From: Candidatus Peribacteria bacterium
Lineage (GTDB): Bacteria > Patescibacteriota > Gracilibacteria > UBA1369 > 2-02-FULL-48-14
Assembly (NCBI GenBank): GCA_943349825.1
Contig: CALQZQ010000005.1
Location: 1 to 64,000 of the forward strand
DNA length: 64,000 bases
Direction: 5' to 3'
The notes below the pieces were generated by a model. The model made no database searches, was not told where the DNA came from, and saw only the letters and a program-made list of their open reading frames with translations. Position 1 is the stretch's first letter; every line of letters begins with the position of its first letter. This document shows positions 47,704-57,572 of the stretch, one piece after another. The translations under genes and the position numbers were made by a program.

Positions 47704-49910
47704 TAGGCGGCTTGAGATTCTTCTTCCTCGTAATTTGAACTGTTGGTGGCTTGGATTCCATAGAATTCGTCGGTATCGGCAATACTGTCGTCGATTTCTG
47801 CGGTGGCGTAGGTCAGTTCGTCTATCACTTGTTCGGAGGCTCCATCCAAACCTAAGTATTTGAGCATAGCCATGACGAGCAGTTCTTTTTTATCCACATA
47901 AGATGCCTTCAGTTTTTTTCGCATATCCAGTTCGTCTTTTCCGTCTTCACCGGTGACCATTACCCTGTCGTAAACAGCTTTATCCATTTTGTTAATGATT
48001 TCTTGGTCTGCATTCCTTACCATTTCTGCGGTCACCACTTGTAATCCTTCTTCAGATACTTCTCCCCCTGATTTGCGGTCTCCACCTGCGTTTCGTAATA
48101 ATGCGTCTGAAACGAAGGTATTTCCTAAACGCTGCTCCTCTTCGTTTTTGGCTAAACTGTTGTCGAAGCCGACTTTCCACATATTGTCGTTTTGGCCGTG
48201 TAGACCGAAATGCGCATCTTCTCGCATGCGACCTGCCATTTGATTGAGGTTCCAACCTTCGAGCTGCCTTACCCAGCCGCCGATTCGGTCAGTGGTTTCA
48301 GTAAGGACTGCCACTTTTTTACCAGCTTCTTCCGTCTTCATTTTTTCCCTTAAGAATCTTTTTCCTTCTGCGCTGTGGATTTTTTTAACGGCTTGTTGTT
48401 CACGGGTTTTTTTGTCGACTAGTTCTTCATCTATCTTTGCGAAAGGATTGACAGAAGACTTGTTCTGAGTGGTTTGTACTTTTTGTAGGAACTTTTGTCT
48501 TTGTTCTAAACTCATGGCTTTGAATTTTGGGGTCTGACCCAATTGTATGTGTTCGGGTAAGTCCATGAATTCTTGAATCACGTCCTTTCGATTTTGAATA
48601 TGTTTGGCTTTCAAGAGCTGTAGTTCCAGCGCTTGTACTTCAGGTTTATCATTTAAAATGCTTGTTTTGAGTCGAGCTTTCTCTTCTCTCGTGAAGAGCT
48701 CCACCCCTTGATGTTCCTCTGATTCTAAAATTGCCATGTATTCCAAGACGTGGATACTTTGTTTGCCAGCCAGGCTTTCTAAGTCTTTGATGTAGACTTT
48801 TAGATTATGGAAGCGCATGTCGTCGGTTTTTCCGCGGAGGTTTTCTGCTTGATCGGGAGGAAAGTGACTCAATAATTCATCTCGTTTTGCATACACTTTT
48901 TTTCTTTTTGGAACTTCTGAATCTTTCAAAGATTTTAGCATTTCTTCCATCTTGCCTAGACTGTCGAATTCATTTTTGTGCCACTGCATGTACTCCCATT
49001 TTGCGGCCCGCATCTTCCCCTTGGGCGTTTGAATCATTGGTCCTCCAAAACAGTCTTCTTTTGCGACGATTCCGTCGTAATCGTCGGTCACTTTTTTGTA
49101 TCTCGCTACTATTTCTGCGCAGCTTTTCTCAGGGTCTTTGCCTTGTTCTACGGCCTGGTGGAAGGCTTTTTGTACTGCTTGTGGGTAACCATCTACTTTT
49201 TTTACCATTTCCATGGCTTTGCCTAAAATTTTAGGTTCATGGGCTTCGGGATCTTGTTCTTTCCCTAATAGATGGAAGAAGAGTGTTTGTACAAATTTAG
49301 TTTGATTCTTCAACAGGTTCCTGAATTTTATTCTAGGTCCTACGAATTCATCGAAATGTGCAATGACCCAAGCGAGAGATTCTTTGGATCCCTTGGCTAC
49401 CGCCGGCAGACCCTCGATGTAATTCACCAGGCTGTCTCTTTTAGCGTTTACCGCCTCAGTTTCTGCTTCGTGCATGGGTACGTAGGCTTTGGACTTTTGA
49501 ATCAAACCGTTGTTTTCTTTGGGATTATGGAGGTATTCAAGCCCGCTTTTACGTAATTTTTCTTTCAAGGCATCTAACTCCCACGCTTTTGTACAGTCTT
49601 GCGCTTTCTTGATGGCTTTGCTTTGATCTAAATTTGTGGAGTTTTGGAACGCTTTGAGTTCGTCAATCAGCTCGTCTTTCTCTCGTTGGTTTTCTGCATC
49701 TATAGTTTGATCCACTTCTCCAAAATAAGCTTTGCCGCCTCTTTCTCTGGCTTTTGCTGCTACTCTTTGTATGTCGTCTTTCTCTAGCTCTGTGACCGAA
49801 TTAGGGTCGTAACGAGGCATCTCAAGATACAGTGCTTTCTTCAATTCCCAAGGGTTTTGAAAGCCGAGCCGTGTGATGGAGAGAAAGTTGGACATAGTTG
49901 GGGAAATCAA
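47703..49910 (-). CDS. Large alpha-helical/coiled-coil protein of unknown function
   Basis: 735 aa, charged helical repeats, no recognised motif; start may be at an internal Met (MSNFLSITRLGF). Confidence 0.6.
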   Translation of the reverse strand: MISPTMSNFLSITRLGFQNPWELKKALYLEMPRYDPNSVTELEKDDIQRVAAKARERGGKAYFGEVDQTIDAENQREKDELIDELKAFQNSTNLDQSKAIKKAQDCTKAWELDALKEKLRKSGLEYLHNPKENNGLIQKSKAYVPMHEAETEAVNAKRDSLVNYIEGLPAVAKGSKESLAWVIAHFDEFVGPRIKFRNLLKNQTKFVQTLFFHLLGKEQDPEAHEPKILGKAMEMVKKVDGYPQAVQKAFHQAVEQGKDPEKSCAEIVARYKKVTDDYDGIVAKEDCFGGPMIQTPKGKMRAAKWEYMQWHKNEFDSLGKMEEMLKSLKDSEVPKRKKVYAKRDELLSHFPPDQAENLRGKTDDMRFHNLKVYIKDLESLAGKQSIHVLEYMAILESEEHQGVELFTREEKARLKTSILNDKPEVQALELQLLKAKHIQNRKDVIQEFMDLPEHIQLGQTPKFKAMSLEQRQKFLQKVQTTQNKSSVNPFAKIDEELVDKKTREQQAVKKIHSAEGKRFLREKMKTEEAGKKVAVLTETTDRIGGWVRQLEGWNLNQMAGRMREDAHFGLHGQNDNMWKVGFDNSLAKNEEEQRLGNTFVSDALLRNAGGDRKSGGEVSEEGLQVVTAEMVRNADQEIINKMDKAVYDRVMVTGEDGKDELDMRKKLKASYVDKKELLVMAMLKYLGLDGASEQVIDELTYATAEIDDSIADTDEFYGIQATNSSNYEEEESQAA

Positions 49911-49916
49911 GCCACC

Positions 49917-51608
49917 CTAGTTTAAGGCCTGAGCATCCAAAGTCCAAACTTTTTTGTGCTTCTTGTAGAGTTCGTAGCCGATCCAGCTGAGGGCGGTGAG
50001 GCCGGAGAGCAGCCAACTCCAGGGGAGGGAGCTCGAGCTATTTGCGCGGCTTTGCACGAGTTCGCTGTGCATGATCTGGTAAATGCCATTGCTCATGGCA
50101 GCTTCCACCAAAATGGTGTTGCCGGTTTGGAAGAGGAGCCCGTTGGAGTCGGAGTTGTCCGCTTCAAAGGTCCAGTTGGAGAGACCGTCGTTCATGGTGA
50201 GCCATTGGCCGTCCCATTCGGAAACGATGCCTTTGATTTGTTTCCAGATTGGATTTTTCACCCCGGGGCTGGGAGAGACCCACTGCCATGTGGAGAAACT
50301 AGGATTGCCCAGTCCCGAGGTGGAGGCTTGAGTGCTGCTCACGGTTTCGACTTCTATTTCTGCGTAGGATTCGTCTTCTTCACTGCTGTCGTAGCTGACT
50401 TCGCTCACCACTTCGCCCGTGTAGTCGGCAAGTTGAACGCTTTCGTTGGAATTGTTGAGGGAAATGCCGGACTCCGTGCGGTAGAGCACGAGGGTTTCTC
50501 CAGGTTGAATAGTCGTTTCGGCAGGAAAGATGTAGGTGCTACCGGACGCGTCGCTGATGGTCCAGTTGCCCAGGTTGATGGGGCTGGTGCCGCCGTTGGT
50601 CAGTTCGATCCATTCTTCTTCGTTATCCGGACCTTCGGGGTTGGGGAAGACTTCGGTGACGGCTACTTCATCGGAGAGATCGCCGTTGCTCGCGGGGTCG
50701 GCTTCGGTGCTGGTGGTGGAGTCGGGTTCTTCTTCAGTGGGAGTGGAGCCCGCTGCGTTTTCTTCCCCAGGAGTGGGGTTGTCGGTCCAGAGGTAGGCTT
50801 CGTTCATCAGCGCGTAGCTGGAGCCCTCCACTACGTCGGTATAAGGGATGTCCCACAGCACTTCGGCGTTTACGCCGAGCAGGCGAACGTGGTCGTCGGT
50901 GTTGTTGAGAGTGAGGCCGCTGTCCGTGATGGAAATGAGCAGGTAGCTTTCGCCTGCCAGCGTGCCGCTGAGTGCGTGGGGGCTGCTGCCGCCGTCTTCG
51001 TCATCGAGCTTGAGGCCGTCGAGCGTTAGAGGTTCCGCATAAGAATTGTAGAGTTCAATCCATTCGCCATCGCTGTCGGAGCCGGTGGGGTTGGGCAGGG
51101 CTTCGGAAAAAATGGGCCAAGGGCTGGGAGTCACCGGAGTAGCGGTTGTTGCCGTGGTAGTGACGGTTGTTGTCGCGGTGGTTTCAGTGCTTGTGGTGGA
51201 GGAGGCGCTTCTATAAAGGATCTCACCTTTGGTGCTGGTTTCGTAGGTCCACGTGTCCACCAGGGTGCCGGTGGAGGTCTTGAGAGTCACGGTTTCGTTG
51301 GAGTTGTTGAGGGTGAAGGAAAATCCACTGATTCGCGTGCTGGCCCCTGCGGCCAGGCTGCCGGTGGGAGCCCAGGGTTTGGCGGTGCTGTCTTCGAGCG
51401 TATATAAAGAGAGGTCTGCCGACGTGGTGCCGGTGTTGCTCAGCTCGATCCACTCGTTTTCGCCCGTGTTGGGGTTAGGGTAGAGGGCGCTGATTTCCAA
51501 TTCCAGCGAAGCGGTCGCCGTGGTGGCGGTGGCCGGGCAGGTTTCCGCGAGGGCCGCGGGAGTGCTGAGCGTGAGGAAAATAAGGAAGGCCAGAATGCGT
51601 TTGAGCAT
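49917..51608 (-). CDS. Secreted protein with three lamin-tail domains and C-terminal TM anchor
   Basis: ISALYPNPNTGENEWIELSN, SEALPNPTGSDSDGEWIELYN, TEVFPNPEGPDNEEEWIELTN. Confidence 0.85.
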   Translation of the reverse strand: MLKRILAFLIFLTLSTPAALAETCPATATTATASLELEISALYPNPNTGENEWIELSNTGTTSADLSLYTLEDSTAKPWAPTGSLAAGASTRISGFSFTLNNSNETVTLKTSTGTLVDTWTYETSTKGEILYRSASSTTSTETTATTTVTTTATTATPVTPSPWPIFSEALPNPTGSDSDGEWIELYNSYAEPLTLDGLKLDDEDGGSSPHALSGTLAGESYLLISITDSGLTLNNTDDHVRLLGVNAEVLWDIPYTDVVEGSSYALMNEAYLWTDNPTPGEENAAGSTPTEEEPDSTTSTEADPASNGDLSDEVAVTEVFPNPEGPDNEEEWIELTNGGTSPINLGNWTISDASGSTYIFPAETTIQPGETLVLYRTESGISLNNSNESVQLADYTGEVVSEVSYDSSEEDESYAEIEVETVSSTQASTSGLGNPSFSTWQWVSPSPGVKNPIWKQIKGIVSEWDGQWLTMNDGLSNWTFEADNSDSNGLLFQTGNTILVEAAMSNGIYQIMHSELVQSRANSSSSLPWSWLLSGLTALSWIGYELYKKHKKVWTLDAQALN

Positions 51609-51946
51609 AGAGAAGTGGGTTAGCGCACTGACGTGCGTGGGGGTTAGACGAACCGACTGTAAACGCTCGACCTTGCAGAAATCCTTACTTTTTTCTTACG
51701 TTTCGCTGACAAAATCCTGACGCGCAAAGCGATTTGTGGAAAAAGATTTGCACACAAAGGCTTAATTTTGTTACCATTCAGACGGTTCATTTATATCTCA
51801 AAGTCCGGCACACAAACGGTCTTAACCGACTCATCAGAGCAGTGGATAAATTCTTGAAAACGTTAGTGATTTATCGGCGGTTACAGGTTTAAAAGGCGAA
51901 AAATCTTCGCTCGTTTTTGCGTTCCGGGGTTTAACCCCATTCTGAC

Positions 51947-53470
51947 ATGTTTACGTATTTAATCCTCCTTTTGCTAGGGCTGGGAGCAGGGGGCGGCGCG
52001 GGATTCGTTTTCCGCAACCAGCAGATCAAAGACGAAGATCTTAAGAAGCGTCATCAGCAGGAGAAGGCTTTGCAGGAAGCTCAACTGAAGGCCAACGAGA
52101 TGATCAACAGGGCTCGCAATGAGTCCATGCGTGAGCGCGAAGAGGCTCAGAAGGAAGAAAAATTGAAACGCCGTAAACTCGAAGAATCCGAGGCTCGTTT
52201 GGTGAAGAAGGAAGAAACTCTCGATACCAAGGTGGAAGAGCTCGATAAGATGAAGGTGAAGCTGGAGGAGCAGGCTGATCATTTGAAGAAGGACCGTGAG
52301 CACGCCAAGGACCTCGTCACTGAGCAAGAAAAGAAGCTCGGTGAAGTCGCGAAGCTTTCTCATGAAGAAGCTAAAAAACTGCTGCTCGATCAGATTGAAA
52401 GTGAGTCTAAGGACGAGCTGGTGGCCTACGCAAAAAAACTCGAGGCGGATGTGAAGGAAGAGGTGGATGTTAAAGCCAAGCAGATTTTGGCTGATGCCAT
52501 TCAGCGCTACGCTTCCGAGACTACGGTGGAATCCACCACCACGGCGGTGCCACTCGCTTCCGACGATCTCAAGGGCCGCATCATTGGAAGGGAAGGTCGT
52601 AATATCAATGCTTTTGAATCCGTTACCGGAGTGGATGTGATCGTGGACGATACCCCCGGAAACATCATCATCAGCGGTTTCGATCCGATTCGTCGTTACA
52701 TGGCTAAAATCACTCTTGAACGCCTCGTGGAGGATGGACGTATTCATCCCGCTCGCATTGAGGAGGCTTATGCCAAGGTGAAGGAAGAGGTGAATTTGCT
52801 CATTAAGGACCTTGGAGAAAAAGCTGCCTTTGAGGTGGGTGTGATCGGTTTGCCGCCCAATTTGCTCAAGATTTTGGGTCGTCTCAAATTCCGCATCGCG
52901 TATGGGCAAAACGTGCTCAAGCATTCCATGGAAGTGGCTTTCTTGGCTGCAGAAATGGCAGGCATGATGGGGGCCAGTATTGAACTTTGCAAGAAGGCCG
53001 GTTTACTCCACGATATTGGAAAAGCAGTGGACCACGAGGTTCAGGGGAAACACGCGTTCATTGGTCGCGACATTTTGAAGAAATTCGGATTGCCTGACGA
53101 AGTGCTACACTGTGTGGAAGCCAACGAAGGAGATGTGGAGGCGCTGTCGGTCGAAGCCAAGATCGTGCAGGTGGCCAATCTCATTTCTGTGGCTAGACCG
53201 GGTGCGAACAAAGACAACATGGAAAACTACATCAAGCGTCTGTCGGACATCGAAAAGGTGGCCGGTAGCTTCGATGGAGTGGAAAAAGCCTTCGCGCTGC
53301 AAGCGGGACGTGAACTCCGTGTTTTCGTGAGCCCCGAGCTTGTTGATGACCTGGCTGCCATCAAAATGTCCCACGAAATCGCACGCAAGATCGAGAAAGA
53401 TCTGCAATACCCCGGCAAAATCAAAGTCGAGGTGATCCGCGAAAAACGCGTGGAAGCGTTTGCGGGGTAA
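51947..53470 (+). CDS. rny: Ribonuclease Y
   Basis: TM + coiled coil; GRIIGREGRNINAFESVTGVDVIVDDTP (KH); AGLLHDIGKAVDHEVQGKHAFIG (HD). Confidence 0.96.
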   Translation: MFTYLILLLLGLGAGGGAGFVFRNQQIKDEDLKKRHQQEKALQEAQLKANEMINRARNESMREREEAQKEEKLKRRKLEESEARLVKKEETLDTKVEELDKMKVKLEEQADHLKKDREHAKDLVTEQEKKLGEVAKLSHEEAKKLLLDQIESESKDELVAYAKKLEADVKEEVDVKAKQILADAIQRYASETTVESTTTAVPLASDDLKGRIIGREGRNINAFESVTGVDVIVDDTPGNIIISGFDPIRRYMAKITLERLVEDGRIHPARIEEAYAKVKEEVNLLIKDLGEKAAFEVGVIGLPPNLLKILGRLKFRIAYGQNVLKHSMEVAFLAAEMAGMMGASIELCKKAGLLHDIGKAVDHEVQGKHAFIGRDILKKFGLPDEVLHCVEANEGDVEALSVEAKIVQVANLISVARPGANKDNMENYIKRLSDIEKVAGSFDGVEKAFALQAGRELRVFVSPELVDDLAAIKMSHEIARKIEKDLQYPGKIKVEVIREKRVEAFAG

Positions 53471-53497
53471 AGCGCTTGCGCGGTCCGACAAAAGCTC

Positions 53498-53526
53498 TTG
53501 ACGGTGAGTATGCGCTCACCTATATT
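53498..53526 (+). promoter_or_regulatory. Sigma-70-like promoter with palindromic operator in the spacer
   Basis: TTGACG-17 bp-TATATT; spacer contains GGTGAG-TATGCG-CTCACC. Confidence 0.6.
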
Positions 53527-53533
53527 AGGTTCA

Positions 53534-53685
53534 TGAACAACGCTATTTTTGATCAAATCAGGCAGGTGAATGGGCAGGAATCTTGGAGCGCGCGAGAACT
53601 TTATGAGTTGCTTGGAGACACAGCGTATGGAAAATTTCTTCCGGTCATGGAGCGTGCTCAAGAGTGGTGTGAAAACAGAGTGTAG
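53534..53685 (+). pseudogene. DinD-like N-terminal remnant
   Basis: MNNAIFDQIRQVNGQESWSARELYELLGDTAYGKFLPVMERAQEWCENRV then stop; resembles only the N-terminus of DinD. Confidence 0.55.
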
Positions 53686-53695
53686 GGCTCAAAAC

Positions 53696-53767
53696 CGTGA
53701 AAATCGTCTATTTTTTGCTACTTTTTCATGTTTATGTTGATAAAAACGTGAAAATAGTCTATTCTTT
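53696..53767 (+). repeat. Direct repeat pair upstream of fic gene
   Basis: CGTGAAAATCGTCTATTTTTT (53696) and CGTGAAAATAGTCTATTCTTT (53747). Confidence 0.75.
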
Positions 53768-53771
53768 AACC

Positions 53772-54650
53772 ATGACAAAGGTGCTCAATGTCTTCGGTAG
53801 AATTCATTCTCTTCGAGAGAGATACTATGGGGCAGCAACTGGTAAAGAGGCGCTCCTTGAACTTATTGCGGAAGCTGAAGTGGCGGAGCAGGTCTACAAC
53901 TCCAATGCCATTGAAAATAGCACGCTTAGTTTTGAAGAGACGGAAAAAATACTGCTTCAAATTGATCTGGATCGGTATATTTCTGAACGTGAAATTTTTG
54001 AGGCGAAGAACCTTGCGCGCGTAGTGTCTTGTATCGGTAAAAAATCTAAGGAGCAGGAACTTACTCTTCCTGTTATTTTATCTCTCCATGAAATGTTGAT
54101 CTCGAATATCCGAGACGATATTGCGGGAAGATTTCGAAATAATAATGAGTATGTCCGTGTGGGAAGTCATATTGCTCCTGCGCCGCAAGAGGTCACTTCG
54201 AGGCTTGAAAAAATGCTCTTTGAATACAATGGGGCCAGTCATGAAAATATCATCAAAAGATTGGCTAAGTTGCACCTTAGTTTTGAGTACACTCACCCCT
54301 TTGTGGACGGAAACGGCCGTATTGGTCGCGTGATCAACAATTTTTTGCTCATACGAGAGGGGTTCGTCCCTATCAACATCAAATTTATTGATCGGCAGAA
54401 GTACTACGCAGCGTTTAGAGAATTTGATGAAAAAGGGGCGACAGGGATTATGGAAGAAATCGTGGGGAAGGCACTGACGAACAGCTATCACAAACGTTTG
54501 GCGTATTTAGAGGGTAAAAAAATCATCACTTTGAATGAATATGCGAAGCTCAACCGGCTTTCCCATTCAGGTCTTATCAATAAGGCCAACCGGCAAACTA
54601 TTGAAGCTTTCTTAGAGAAGGGTATTTGGAAAATTGGCATGGATCAATAA
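53772..54650 (+). CDS. Fic family protein
   Basis: LSFEYTHPFVDGNGRIGRVINNFLL Fic motif; start moved to internal ATG. Confidence 0.92.
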   Translation: MTKVLNVFGRIHSLRERYYGAATGKEALLELIAEAEVAEQVYNSNAIENSTLSFEETEKILLQIDLDRYISEREIFEAKNLARVVSCIGKKSKEQELTLPVILSLHEMLISNIRDDIAGRFRNNNEYVRVGSHIAPAPQEVTSRLEKMLFEYNGASHENIIKRLAKLHLSFEYTHPFVDGNGRIGRVINNFLLIREGFVPINIKFIDRQKYYAAFREFDEKGATGIMEEIVGKALTNSYHKRLAYLEGKKIITLNEYAKLNRLSHSGLINKANRQTIEAFLEKGIWKIGMDQ

Positions 54651-54687
54651 GTTCCGTTATAATTTCTTCACCACTAACCCCTCCACC

Positions 54688-54795
54688 ATGGCCAGCGGAA
54701 AAGGCGATAAAACAAAGAAAGAAGGCAAAGGTAAGGCTCCTAAGATGTCCAAAGACGAGAAACGAGCAGCGAAGCGCGCCAAGAAGAACGCGTAA
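54688..54795 (+). CDS. 35 aa lysine-rich basic small protein
   Basis: MASGKGDKTKKEGKGKAPKMSKDEKRAAKRAKKNA*; not in the ORF track. Confidence 0.5.
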   Translation: MASGKGDKTKKEGKGKAPKMSKDEKRAAKRAKKNA

Positions 54796-54815
54796 TTGCA
54801 ACCTTTCGGCAAGTC

Positions 54816-55385
54816 GTGCATTCTAAGTATGTGAATGAAGCCGATCTTGTTGAAGCTGCGCGAAAAGACCCCGAGGCCTTTGGGGTTTTGTTTGATGCCT
54901 ATCATTCTAAGATTCTCGCTTACCTTATTCATCGAACGGGGGAGGTGGCTTTGGCACAAGACTTGGCCTCGGAAACTTTTTTTAAAGCGCTCGGTAAACT
55001 GTGGCAGTTTCGGTTTCGCAGTATTCCTTTCTCAGCTTGGCTTTACCGTATTGCGACCAACGAGCTGAGGATGTTTTATCGAGGCAAAAAGAGTTTTTCT
55101 TTGGAAGGACTTATGGAATCCAGTGGTTTTGATGTGCGCGATGCCAGTGATTTGGTGGAGGAATTGAAAGAGGCGGATGCGGCTTTGGAACGGCAGAAAG
55201 ATTTTTTGAAAGTGCGCGAGCAGATGCATACTTTGCCTCTTATTTACCAAGAGGTGATCACGCTTCGATTCTTCGAAGAAAAAAGTCTGAAAGAGATTTC
55301 GGAAATCCTCGGTAAAAAGGAAGGCACGGTTAAATCTTTGCTTTCGCGTGGGCTTGAAAAGCTCCGAGCGCTGCAACCTTCTTAG
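54816..55385 (+). CDS. ECF-type sigma-70 factor 1
   Basis: DLASETFFKALGKLWQFRFRSIPFSAWLYRIATNELRMFYRGKK; LPLIYQEVITLRFFEEKSLKEISEILGKKEGTVKSLLSRGLEKLR. Confidence 0.92.
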   Translation: MHSKYVNEADLVEAARKDPEAFGVLFDAYHSKILAYLIHRTGEVALAQDLASETFFKALGKLWQFRFRSIPFSAWLYRIATNELRMFYRGKKSFSLEGLMESSGFDVRDASDLVEELKEADAALERQKDFLKVREQMHTLPLIYQEVITLRFFEEKSLKEISEILGKKEGTVKSLLSRGLEKLRALQPS

Positions 55386-55441
55386 CCCCGTCGCATTGTA
55401 AGTGTAGAAGCTTCTACTTTTATTTTCATCCTTCAAGCTCT

Positions 55442-56071
55442 ATGAAACCCATTGAAGAAAAACTCGAGCACATGAGTAAGTCCACACCGGACTTGCCCTT
55501 GCACCGCGCACATTTGCGCCGGACTTTGCTGGCTTCAAAACAATTTGACGGTTCAACCTTTTCCTTTATGTCTAAACTTTTACCGGTCGGCCTTGTGCTG
55601 GCTATTGGACTTTCTGTTATGTGGGCACGGCCTGGTGAAGCGCCTACGCCTCTTTACGTGGCCCAATCAGATCAAGAGACTTTTACCACTGTTGATAGCT
55701 CTGTTATTGGTGGAGGTATTCCTGTTTATAGCCAACTCGCTAATGCAATCGTTATCGGAACTGTTCAAGAAGTTAGTGGGGGAACGGCCATTCTTATTCC
55801 CGATCAAGTTTTGAAAGGAGATAAAGGTGCCGATTCCTTTGAAATACAAGTCCCAGATCTAGATTCCAACATTTGGATTGAAGATTTCGCTTCGCTTGAG
55901 GTCGGAGAAAAAGTTCTGCTTTTCTTGGGCACCGATGTGAACAATAATTTTGTGATTTTTGCCGGAGACTATGGCAAATACACCATCGATGCTTCGAACA
56001 ACGTGACCTGCCCTGATGAGACTGTTATCTCGTTGGAGGAGGCTATTGCTCAGATCGAGATAGCGATGTAA
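55442..56071 (+). CDS. Single-TM partner of ECF sigma 1 (putative anti-sigma)
   Basis: TPDLPLHRAHLRRTLLASK N-terminus, TM, extracytoplasmic domain. Confidence 0.6.
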   Translation: MKPIEEKLEHMSKSTPDLPLHRAHLRRTLLASKQFDGSTFSFMSKLLPVGLVLAIGLSVMWARPGEAPTPLYVAQSDQETFTTVDSSVIGGGIPVYSQLANAIVIGTVQEVSGGTAILIPDQVLKGDKGADSFEIQVPDLDSNIWIEDFASLEVGEKVLLFLGTDVNNNFVIFAGDYGKYTIDASNNVTCPDETVISLEEAIAQIEIAM

Positions 56072-56120
56072 CACTTTCTTTGCACCTGCATTATAAGGTG
56101 AAGAGTGCTTAACTAGCTTC

Positions 56121-56681
56121 ATGGATTTAGTTCAGGAACAAAACTTAGTGCAGCAAGCAAGGAAGGATCCCGAAGCGTTTGGGCCTCTGTTTGATCATTA
56201 TTATCCCCTCATCCTTCGTTACATTGTACGGAGGGTGGGGGATTTGGCTGTGGCCGAAGATCTCTCTTCGGAAGTCTTTTATAAGGCACTTCATAAACTT
56301 TGGCAGTTCCGGTTCCGACAATTGCCGTTTGGAGCGTGGCTCTACCGAATTGCCACCAACGAGATTCGCATGCACTTTCGTGGGAAGAGATTTGTTCATT
56401 CTTTGGAATGGCTTTTTGATGAAGCGGGTTTTGATCTGCCGGATGACACGGATTTGCAGGCAGAGGTGAGGAGAGCGGAGACGATTTTGGAAGCCCATCA
56501 CGATTTTTTGAAGGTTCAGGAAAAATTGCTGGCTTTGCCTCTGGCCTATCAAGAGGTGCTTGCTCTGCGTTTTTTTGAAGAAAAGAAAACCGCCGAAATT
56601 GCAGAAATTTTAGGAAAAAAGGAAGGCACGGTTCGGGTGCTTTTACACCGTGCGCTTGAAGCGTTGCGAGCTGCCTTGTAA
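56121..56681 (+). CDS. ECF-type sigma-70 factor 2
   Basis: DLSSEVFYKALHKLWQFRFRQLPFGAWLYRIATNEIRMHFRGKR; paralogue of 54816-55385. Confidence 0.92.
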   Translation: MDLVQEQNLVQQARKDPEAFGPLFDHYYPLILRYIVRRVGDLAVAEDLSSEVFYKALHKLWQFRFRQLPFGAWLYRIATNEIRMHFRGKRFVHSLEWLFDEAGFDLPDDTDLQAEVRRAETILEAHHDFLKVQEKLLALPLAYQEVLALRFFEEKKTAEIAEILGKKEGTVRVLLHRALEALRAAL

Positions 56682-56747
56682 CGTTTTTTGGCTTATGGCA
56701 TTGAACACTTCGAGGCCTCACCTTTATTTCTCTCTTAACCCTTCTCT

Positions 56748-57569
56748 ATGAAACAGTCATTGGAAAGTTCGCTAGAGTCGCTGAAGAAACCGGACGTTTC
56801 CGCTCCGCTTCATCAATCTGCTCTCAAGCGCGGTCTCCTTGCTTCAAAGAAGGCAAAGAGTTTATTCATACCTATGAATTTATTTAAGCTTTTACCTGCT
56901 GGCGCTGCTGTGGCCCTTGTTATGGCCATCCTCTTACACGCTCCTTCTGGAACTTCTGTTGATCCTTTTGTGACTCCAACTGCGAGTGCTCAGGAATTGA
57001 TTATGCAGGTTTCTGAACAAATTCAAGCCTTAAGCCCGGAGGAGGTGGCGGCTTTGGAAGAGAGGCTAGGAGTTTCAAGACTTAGTAATACCTTGCAAGA
57101 AGCCCAGCAGGCAGAGGATTTAAACGATCTGCCGCTCGTGGAAGAAACGGTGGTGGCGGTTGATGGCAAGGACTACTGTATTGTGATGATGGATAAGCTT
57201 CAGGCATTTGCCAGTGATCAGCCTAATTGTATATCGGATTTTGAGGGGCAACGATCCGTTATTTTCACCAGTTCAGATGGATCTATTGTTATTATGCTCG
57301 TGGATGAGGATTTGTTTCCGAGTCAAATCTATTCCTTTCATTTAAATGGTGATGCAACTATGACCTTTATGCTGAGTGGAATGATCGGTTACTCTTCTGA
57401 GGAGGCTTTACATTTTGCTACCATTAATCTTGAACGTGACCTGAGCCTTGAGGAAAATAGAGGCCGTCTTCTTCAGGAACTGCCTTCTATGTTTGAACAA
57501 GGTATCGTGATTCCCGACCATGAATATATATTGGACGAAGGAATGATTGGGGGAGGAACTGAAGAATAA
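56748..57569 (+). CDS. Single-TM partner of ECF sigma 2 (putative anti-sigma)
   Basis: KPDVSAPLHQSALKRGLLASKK N-terminus resembling the partner of sigma 1. Confidence 0.6.
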   Translation: MKQSLESSLESLKKPDVSAPLHQSALKRGLLASKKAKSLFIPMNLFKLLPAGAAVALVMAILLHAPSGTSVDPFVTPTASAQELIMQVSEQIQALSPEEVAALEERLGVSRLSNTLQEAQQAEDLNDLPLVEETVVAVDGKDYCIVMMDKLQAFASDQPNCISDFEGQRSVIFTSSDGSIVIMLVDEDLFPSQIYSFHLNGDATMTFMLSGMIGYSSEEALHFATINLERDLSLEENRGRLLQELPSMFEQGIVIPDHEYILDEGMIGGGTEE

Positions 57570-57572
57570 ATC

